Shown: piece after piece, positions 58,889 through 64,000 of the stretch
Numbering within the stretch: position 1 is the stretch's first letter
How the letters are laid out: every line of letters starts with the position of its first letter
Source of the DNA: Paenibacillus naphthalenovorans
Lineage (GTDB): Bacteria > Bacillota > Bacilli > Paenibacillales > NBRC-103111
Length of the DNA stretch: 64,000 nucleotides
Reading direction: 5' to 3'
NCBI RefSeq assembly: GCF_900099895.1
Contig: NZ_FNDY01000011.1
Coordinates: forward strand, 1-64,000
Notes under the pieces: model-generated
The model's database searches: none
Seen by the model: only the letters and a program-made list of their open reading frames with translations
Told to the model about the DNA's origin: nothing
Made by a program: the position numbers and the translations under genes

Positions 58889-59953
58889 TTACTTCGCATA
58901 AAAGCGTTCATCCACCACTTGATCGACACTCATTTCTTTCACAAGCGCACCGGTTTCCTTTACCGTATCGATAGCCCATTTCATGCCTTCGATGTTTATT
59001 TTTCCCTTGTCTGCGAGTGCCGGCAGTACGAAATCGAACGATTTTTCCGCATCGGCTCTATTCATTCCCAGCTCTGCCATGGCGATTTGCAAAGCTTCTT
59101 CGCGGTTGGCGCCATCCTTTATGAACTTCACGGCCTCGGCGTGCGCCGACATAAAGGCGTAGACCACCTCCGGCGTATTTTTAATCAGGTCCCCATTGGC
59201 GGCGATCATATTGTGATTGTACGTTTTAAGCTCGTCGCGCATTAAGGCCAACCTGGTGAAACCGAGCTCCTCGGCCTTCAAATCGGTAGGCTGGCTTAAA
59301 ATAGTGACGGACGCCTGACCGGTCTGCAGTGCCTGCAAGCGGCCCGCGTTCTCCCCTGCGTTGATAAGCCGTACGTCCTCGTTGGGCGTCAGCCCGTTTT
59401 TCTTCAACCAATATTGCAGCTGAATGTCTGTTCCGTTACCCGGTACGTTGCTCGCCGCCGACTTTCCCTTCAGATCGCCGGGGCTTTTGATATCCTTGGA
59501 TACAAAGATCGAATACATCGACTGATCGTCGAGCGTACCGATCATTTTGACGTTTGCGCCTTCCGCCACCCCGGTAATAACCGATTCCGGAAGCGTGGAG
59601 ATGATCGGATATTCTCCGGTTTGAAGTCCTCTTAGCGCAAGAACACCGCCCTTGACATACTCGAGATTGACTTCCAAATTGACGTTCTTATAAAATCCTT
59701 TCTGTTGAGCTACAAAAATCGGAAGATAGCTCATGTTTTTCGACGGAAGCCCCAGCTTCACCGTGGTCAGCTGATCCGGCATGGTCTTCATGGCCGCTGC
59801 AGCTCCCGGGTTTCCATTCTTGCCCTCTGGTGCGGGCGAATCAACCGTCTGGCTCCCGCATCCGGCAGCTGCCAATAACATCGAGGTACAGGCAAGCAGC
59901 CTCAGCGTATGCTTTCCAGTCCTGCTTAACGAATGTCGAATCCACCTCTTCAT
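58889..59953 (-). CDS. SsuA/NMT1-type ABC receptor lipoprotein, orphan
   Basis: Substrate-binding lipoprotein, 354 residues from the ATG at 59953 (GAAAGGGGAGC before it). Lipobox LLAAAGC with Cys32. The mature part reads TTVKLGLPSKNMSYLPIFVAQQKGFYKNVNLEVNLEYVKGG, typical of the NMT1/SsuA/TauA group binding sulfonates, aromatic acids or pyrimidines. Its permease and ATPase are not in the window. First gene of the Rieske cluster, so its ligand may be the aromatic substrate; it may share a permease encoded elsewhere. Confidence 0.86.
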   Translation of the reverse strand: MKRWIRHSLSRTGKHTLRLLACTSMLLAAAGCGSQTVDSPAPEGKNGNPGAAAAMKTMPDQLTTVKLGLPSKNMSYLPIFVAQQKGFYKNVNLEVNLEYVKGGVLALRGLQTGEYPIISTLPESVITGVAEGANVKMIGTLDDQSMYSIFVSKDIKSPGDLKGKSAASNVPGNGTDIQLQYWLKKNGLTPNEDVRLINAGENAGRLQALQTGQASVTILSQPTDLKAEELGFTRLALMRDELKTYNHNMIAANGDLIKNTPEVVYAFMSAHAEAVKFIKDGANREEALQIAMAELGMNRADAEKSFDFVLPALADKGKINIEGMKWAIDTVKETGALVKEMSVDQVVDERFYAK

Positions 59954-60111
59954 CCCACTCGCTCCCCTTTCAGGTGTCGGAGGGCCCGGTCCCCACACTA
60001 TTCATGATCGCCCTCTTCAATAAAATACCTCTCCGCAAACGATAAAAACAGGGGCGGTTCTTGTATAATGAACAATGCCAAAAGAAAATCAGTTTCGTCT
60101 CAGGTCCTAAA

Positions 60112-60163
60112 CAAAAAACAAGCTGACATCCACGGAATGCGGACGCCAGCTTGTCAGCTTGTT
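60112..60163 (-). terminator. Terminator of the small membrane protein gene
   Basis: AACAAGCTGAC (60117-60127) pairs with GTCAGCTTGTT (60153-60163), followed on the minus strand by TTTTTTG. It lies just after the 60175-60525 gene. The rest of the 59954-60174 gap presumably carries the promoter of the Rieske cluster. Confidence 0.8.
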
Positions 60164-60174
60164 GGTTTAATTTT

Positions 60175-60525
60175 CTATGCCTGTACCTCTTTAAGATCCT
60201 TGACTCCCGATTTGGTTAGAATCCTGCGTAATTCGTGCTTGAATTCCAGATCCACTTTATCGCTTGCTAATATGGATTCAAAGGTAGAACGGACAATTCC
60301 GCCATTCTTCGGGTTTCTGAATAATGCATAGGTTTCCTGAAGCTCGTTAATCAATTCCTGCACATTCTCATTATTGGCTTCGACCGAGATTTGACCGATC
60401 AAGCTTTGCAGTCTTCTTGCCTTTTCAGCCTGTTTGGCCAGTCTTCGTCTTCTGTATCTCATGATCAGAATGAAGATGACTATATTAAGTAAAATAAGTG
60501 AAACGTTTACAACATTGCCTTCCAC
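60175..60525 (-). CDS. Small membrane-anchored hypothetical protein
   Basis: 116-residue protein with one N-terminal transmembrane helix (about 7-23, LILLNIVIFILIM) followed by a basic patch (RYRRRRLAKQAEKARR) and a helical cytoplasmic domain. I do not recognise it by name. GTG start after TAGGGGGATT. Its own terminator follows. The topology suggests a membrane-anchored cytoplasmic domain; I see no link to the clusters on either side. Confidence 0.68.
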   Translation of the reverse strand: MEGNVVNVSLILLNIVIFILIMRYRRRRLAKQAEKARRLQSLIGQISVEANNENVQELINELQETYALFRNPKNGGIVRSTFESILASDKVDLEFKHELRRILTKSGVKDLKEVQA

Positions 60526-60705
60526 ACCGGAATCCCCCTACGAAATGGATATGTTATGTATTTTGCCTGCGCTTTCATGTCAAACGATGCCTATCGGCCT
60601 ACTGTACTTACAGAATTGTAGTATAAAAAAATCACCGAAGTCAATTTTTTCATCTCTCACTTCCATATGCAGCGCCAAACCAGACAGTACATTCATAGCA
60701 ACAAA

Positions 60706-60729
60706 AAAATCCCATGTGATTGGGATTTT
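60706..60729 (-). terminator. Terminator of the ribose-type ABC operon
   Basis: AAAATCCCA (60706-60714) pairs with TGGGATTTT (60721-60729), with A and T runs on both sides, so it can act in either direction. It lies about 55 bases after the permease stop. No gene is seen in 60526-60782. Confidence 0.7.
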
Positions 60730-60782
60730 AAAAAGAACATATGCCGTTTATATGAAGAGGAACCGCCCTGGACCGGTTTGTT

Positions 60783-61781
60783 TCATTGTAAATATTTTGT
60801 TTTTAACGCATCGACCACAACGGCAATAAAGATCATCAAGCCCCCGACCATCGTCACATAATAGGAAGAAATTCCCAGTATTTGCAGGCCGGTTTGAATG
60901 ACGGTAAGCAGCAGCACGCCTCCTAATACTCCGGAGATGCTTCCCCTCCCTCCCGTGAGACTGACGCCTCCGATGACGGCTGCAGCCAGCGTGTACATGA
61001 GCAAATCGGAGCCGAACGTCATCGTAACGGCACCCATATATGCGGAGAGCAAATATCCCGAAAAACCCGCCAATCCGCCCGAAATGGCAAAAGCATAAAT
61101 CTTGATCCGATCTGTCCGGATCCCGCTCACATAGGCGCTCCGGCTGTTACCGCCCGTTGCGAACAGGCTTCTGCCGAACACGGTCTGCTTCCATATAAAA
61201 TAGACCAACAAATAGATAAGAAGGAACGGGATGGGGAGTACGGGAAGACCGGCGACGGTTCCTTGTCCGATCCATGTATAGGCCGCAGGAAAATTAATAA
61301 TGGAACGGCCCTGGGTCAAGGCCATAAGCGCTCCCTGCAGAATAAGCCCCATAGCCAGCGTTTCAATCAAGGCCGCAGCCTTCAATTTGGCGATCAGCCA
61401 ACCGTTTGCGAATCCGACGCCAACCCCGAACAAAACAATGACCACAACGGCAAGAAACCAGGGAAGCCCGCCGTTCATCAAGGTGGTGCCCAATCCGGCG
61501 CTAAACGCCAGAACACCGACAACCGATAAATCGATCTCCCCGATAATCAGGACAAAAGACATCCCGGCGGTCAGCACGCCGAGCACAGCCGTTTGGACCA
61601 GAATATTTTGCAAAATCGATTTGGAAAAAAACGTGGAGTCGATTAACCCCATAATAATAATCCCGAATACAAGGAGAAACCAGACAATATGATTGGCAAA
61701 CAGCCGGACCAGCCTTTGTTCGTTCTGTGCCAACGGCAGCGGAGGCTGCGAAACGGCAACATTGCTTTCTTTGACGCTCAT
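60783..61781 (-). CDS. Ribose/xylose-type ABC permease (RbsC-like)
   Basis: Permease of a carbohydrate CUT2-family ABC importer, 332 residues and about ten helices. Family features: GMSFVLIIGEIDLSVVGVLAFSA and TGGNSRSAYVSGIRTDRIKIYAFAISGGLAGFSGYLLSA, the ATPase-contact loop, then GGVSLTGGRGSISGVLGG. It overlaps the ATPase stop by four bases. Third gene after the receptor and ATPase. The substrate may be ribose, xylose, galactose or a related small molecule, including autoinducer-like compounds. Confidence 0.9.
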   Translation of the reverse strand: MSVKESNVAVSQPPLPLAQNEQRLVRLFANHIVWFLLVFGIIIMGLIDSTFFSKSILQNILVQTAVLGVLTAGMSFVLIIGEIDLSVVGVLAFSAGLGTTLMNGGLPWFLAVVVIVLFGVGVGFANGWLIAKLKAAALIETLAMGLILQGALMALTQGRSIINFPAAYTWIGQGTVAGLPVLPIPFLLIYLLVYFIWKQTVFGRSLFATGGNSRSAYVSGIRTDRIKIYAFAISGGLAGFSGYLLSAYMGAVTMTFGSDLLMYTLAAAVIGGVSLTGGRGSISGVLGGVLLLTVIQTGLQILGISSYYVTMVGGLMIFIAVVVDALKTKYLQ

Positions 61782-63280
61782 GCTGCACCACCCTTTACTG
61801 AATCTCGCATTTGAATCACCTGCTCAGCCGTGAACCCGTCATTTTCCGCTTCACGGACGACCTTTCCGTCGGAGAAAAAGATTAAGCGGTCCGCTACCCT
61901 GAGCAGCTCATTGTAATCGTTCGTCAGGTACAGAACGCTTAATCCCGACCGGGTAAGCTCATCGATCAGAAACAAAATCTCCTCCCGGCTTTTGACATCG
62001 ATCCCGATTGTCGGCTCATCGATAATCAATACGGACGGTTCCACACTTAGTGCCTTGGAAATCACCACTTTCTGCTGATTCCCCCCGCTCAAATTCCCTA
62101 CCAATTCATAAATAGAGCCGGCTTTAATGTTCAGCTGTTTAAAATAGCCGGTAGAATTGTCGATCTCTCTTTCCTTATCCACCAATCCCATCAGCTTTTT
62201 GAGCTTGGACCCCAGGATGGACAAACTGATATTTTCTTGAATCGGAAGCTGCTGCACAATCCCTTCTTTATGACGATCGTAAGATACATAGACGATATGA
62301 TGCTTCAAGGCTTCAGCCGGTTCTTTAGGTATGCCGATCTCCCGGCCGTTCAAATGAATTTCCCCGCTCTCCACCGGATACAGCCCGAACAGGCCCCTGC
62401 ATATTTCCCTTGCGCCCGATCCGGGAAACCCGATCAAGCCCAAAATTTCTCCACGGTGCAAACGGAAGGATACGTCCTTCAGGTCCTTTCCCTTGATGTT
62501 CCTGCATTCCAGAATCGGTTCCTTCTCCGCTCCCGGCTCCCGGGTACGGGTACACAGCTCAACATCTTCGCCCACGATCAAATTCGTCAGCGAGCGCTCG
62601 TCAACCGAATCCGCCGCATAACCGGTAAAAGACAGACCGTCGCGGATGACGGTGATCCGGTCGCACAGCTTTAGCACCTCTTCAAGATAGTGAGATATAA
62701 AAATAATGCCGGTACCCTGCTTTTTCAGCTTGAGTACGAATTCAAACAAGCTGTTTCTCTCATCCGCCGAAAGTGCCGTCGTCGGTTCGTCCAATATGAT
62801 TAATTTGGCCTTGCTGAACAAGGCTCTGACAATATTGAGCTTTCTTTGATTGACAAGAGACAGATCCTTGGCCTTCATCCTGGGATCGATGGGAAGTCCG
62901 TATTCACGCAACTCCTGCTCCGCCTTCTCAAACATAGGCTTCCAATCCACGAGCCCTGCTTTTTTCCGCAGCCATACGCCCAGAAACAGATTCTCGGCGA
63001 CGCTGAATTCGGGAATGATGGTGGCATGCTGGGGGACGACATAGATGCCCAAATCTTGTCTTTCGAGAACGGAAAGCTGGTCGATCGGCTGTGAATCCAG
63101 TTCAACCGCTCCGCTGTCGCAGGAGAGAACGCCCGAGATGATATTGACCAGCGTGGATTTACCTGCACCGTTTTTGCCGACCAATCCATGAATTTCACCA
63201 TAGTCTACGGCAAATTCGACATTTTTCAATACTTCCTTCCCGCCGAAGCTTTTGTACACATTGGAGATTTGAAGCAGCAA
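61778..63280 (-). CDS. Ribose-type sugar ABC ATPase (RbsA-like, two domains)
   Basis: Tandem ABC ATPase of the CUT2 family, 500 residues. The first domain has Walker A GKNGAGKST at about 35-43 and Walker B LIILDEPTTALS, with the unusual signature region NQRKLNIV seen in RbsA-like proteins. The second domain has a degenerate Walker A (GFPGSGAREI), the full signature LSGGNQQKVV and Walker B VLIIDEPTIGID. This asymmetry is normal in the family. The TTG at 63280 follows GGAGGGG; the longer frame to 63301 has no site. Overlaps the permease gene by four bases. Confidence 0.9.
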   Translation of the reverse strand: MLLQISNVYKSFGGKEVLKNVEFAVDYGEIHGLVGKNGAGKSTLVNIISGVLSCDSGAVELDSQPIDQLSVLERQDLGIYVVPQHATIIPEFSVAENLFLGVWLRKKAGLVDWKPMFEKAEQELREYGLPIDPRMKAKDLSLVNQRKLNIVRALFSKAKLIILDEPTTALSADERNSLFEFVLKLKKQGTGIIFISHYLEEVLKLCDRITVIRDGLSFTGYAADSVDERSLTNLIVGEDVELCTRTREPGAEKEPILECRNIKGKDLKDVSFRLHRGEILGLIGFPGSGAREICRGLFGLYPVESGEIHLNGREIGIPKEPAEALKHHIVYVSYDRHKEGIVQQLPIQENISLSILGSKLKKLMGLVDKEREIDNSTGYFKQLNIKAGSIYELVGNLSGGNQQKVVISKALSVEPSVLIIDEPTIGIDVKSREEILFLIDELTRSGLSVLYLTNDYNELLRVADRLIFFSDGKVVREAENDGFTAEQVIQMRDSVKGGAA

Positions 63281-63315
63281 ACGGATCCCCTCCACTATCA
63301 TAAATCTTTATGCGC

Positions 63316-63351
63316 ATAAGATGGAGAGAGCGGAACTCTACCCCATCTTAT
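63316..63351 (-). other. Intercistronic hairpin between receptor and ATPase genes
   Basis: ATAAGATGG (63316-63324) pairs with CCATCTTAT (63343-63351), with an extra GAGAG/CTCTA inner stem. There is no T-run, so it is not a simple terminator. Such hairpins between a binding-protein gene and its ABC partners stabilise the upstream mRNA and give the excess receptor that these systems need. Confidence 0.6.
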
Positions 63352-63377
63352 ACCGTGTATGAAGCCTTAATATCTCC

Positions 63378-64000
63378 TTAATATCGTAATCCGTACTTGT
63401 TCCAGGCTACATTGCCCCAGTGCGCATCATTGTCCACATTGGTGCTGTCAATGACATAAGGATCGATGACCATGTGCGGGCCGGTCTGACCTTCCTTGAT
63501 CGGCGCTTCTTTCCAGAAATAGCTGTCGTTCTTATAGGTTTCGATCGGAACCTTCTGTCCCTTTAGCGTATATTTGTCCAGCATTTCAATCACCAGCTCG
63601 CCGTAAGCTACGCAATCCTGATTAATCGAGGCATCATACCAGCCCTCTTGAATCCGCTGCAGCGCAATCGGCTCCGCATCAATCGTGACAAAGATGACGT
63701 GTCCTTCTTCGCCCACCTTTTTCAATTGATTGGTCTGCTTCAACGCTTCATAAAGTCCCATTGCAGGGTTGTCGCTTGGCGCGTGGACAGCGTCGAGGGT
63801 TTTGTACTTCGCGATCGCATTCAACGCCACATCCTGCGTCTTTCTCATATCTCCTTCGGCAGGCATAGCCAGATAATTGATGTTCGGATATTTCTTCATG
63901 ACCGCATCGAAGCCTTCCTTACGCGCTCTCCATGCCGAGCTGGACATGGCCCCGTATGCATTCAGAACGTTGCCTTTGGCTTCTCCGTACTTTTGCTCCA
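63378..64000 (-). CDS. Periplasmic-binding receptor of the ribose-type ABC, partial
   Basis: The C-terminal 206 residues of a sugar-binding protein of the Peripla_BP_4/RbsB type; the frame is open to the right edge and continues beyond it. The methionine at 63947 in SSSAWRARKEGF is not the start because the frame continues upstream with QKYGEAKGNVLNAYG. Readable family features are HAPSDNPAMGLYEALKQ, VTIDAEPIALQRIQEGWYDA and SINQDCVAYGELVIEMLDKY. The downstream ATPase and permease are its partners. The N-terminal lipoprotein signal, if present, is outside the window. Confidence 0.86.
   Translation of the reverse strand, partial: EQKYGEAKGNVLNAYGAMSSSAWRARKEGFDAVMKKYPNINYLAMPAEGDMRKTQDVALNAIAKYKTLDAVHAPSDNPAMGLYEALKQTNQLKKVGEEGHVIFVTIDAEPIALQRIQEGWYDASINQDCVAYGELVIEMLDKYTLKGQKVPIETYKNDSYFWKEAPIKEGQTGPHMVIDPYVIDSTNVDNDAHWGNVAWNKYGLRY

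Overview
The window looks like chromosomal DNA of an endospore-forming Firmicute of the order Bacillales, most likely a Paenibacillaceae-type soil organism. The signs are strong AGGAGG-type ribosome binding sites, frequent GTG/TTG starts, a SleB-like cortex hydrolase, an OpuC-type osmoprotectant ABC operon, an EtfBA-FadF electron-transfer module and compact rho-independent terminators. The species assignment is inference. I see no rRNA, tRNA, CRISPR array, phage or complete insertion sequence. Most genes lie on the minus strand.

Layout. 0-4.3 kb: a minus-strand glycan operon with three GT2 glycosyltransferases, one GT4 and one polysaccharide pyruvyl transferase. The last GT2 is damaged and the one before it carries a Gly/Pro/Thr repeat tail. 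4.5-8.3 kb: small housekeeping genes (nitroreductase, DUF423 protein, two small unknown proteins), a decayed MerR/TipA-type regulator and an MFS transporter. 8.4-12.5 kb: glycolate oxidase glcE-glcF-glcD. 12.8-14.4 kb: inositol monophosphatase and an SDR dehydrogenase, next to a LacI C-terminal remnant. 14.6-18.5 kb: TcuA-like flavoprotein and TctC-like receptor, divergent from a LysR regulator. 18.6-22 kb: orphan ParB, SleB-like hydrolase and a membrane glycosyltransferase. 22-25.5 kb: opuCA-CB-CC-CD. 25.7-28.5 kb: DMT exporter, M24 peptidase and thioesterase.

28.6-45.1 kb is the most coherent unit. Thirteen minus-strand genes, hbd-ech-thl-acs-livKHMGF-acd-etfB-etfA-fadF, mostly overlap or abut. 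They code for an ABC importer, a CoA ligase, every step of a beta-oxidation turn and the electron path to the quinone pool. A large GAF/PucR-type regulator gene sits just upstream, with a near-consensus cre box between it and hbd. This reads as one uptake-to-oxidation system for an unidentified carboxylic acid.

45.6-50.2 kb: YbaK-type deacylase, then a partly decayed operon that keeps two D-2-hydroxyacid dehydrogenases and a LarA-family (nickel-pincer) isomerase, while its SDR and LacI genes are pseudogenes. 50.4-52 kb: heme O synthase (ctaB) divergent from a TetR gene with an inverted-repeat operator. 52.2-60 kb: IclR regulator facing a phthalate-like catabolic cluster (Rieske oxygenase, class II aldolase-family protein, truncated KARI domain, MFS permease, dihydroxyphthalate-decarboxylase-like protein, Zn alcohol dehydrogenase, lipoprotein receptor) with no visible oxygenase reductase. 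60.2-64 kb: a small membrane protein and a ribose-type ABC transporter whose binding-protein gene runs off the right edge.

Overall this is a catabolic accessory-rich stretch: several organic-acid and aromatic uptake-plus-degradation modules, each with its own regulator, interspersed with at least four decayed genes.
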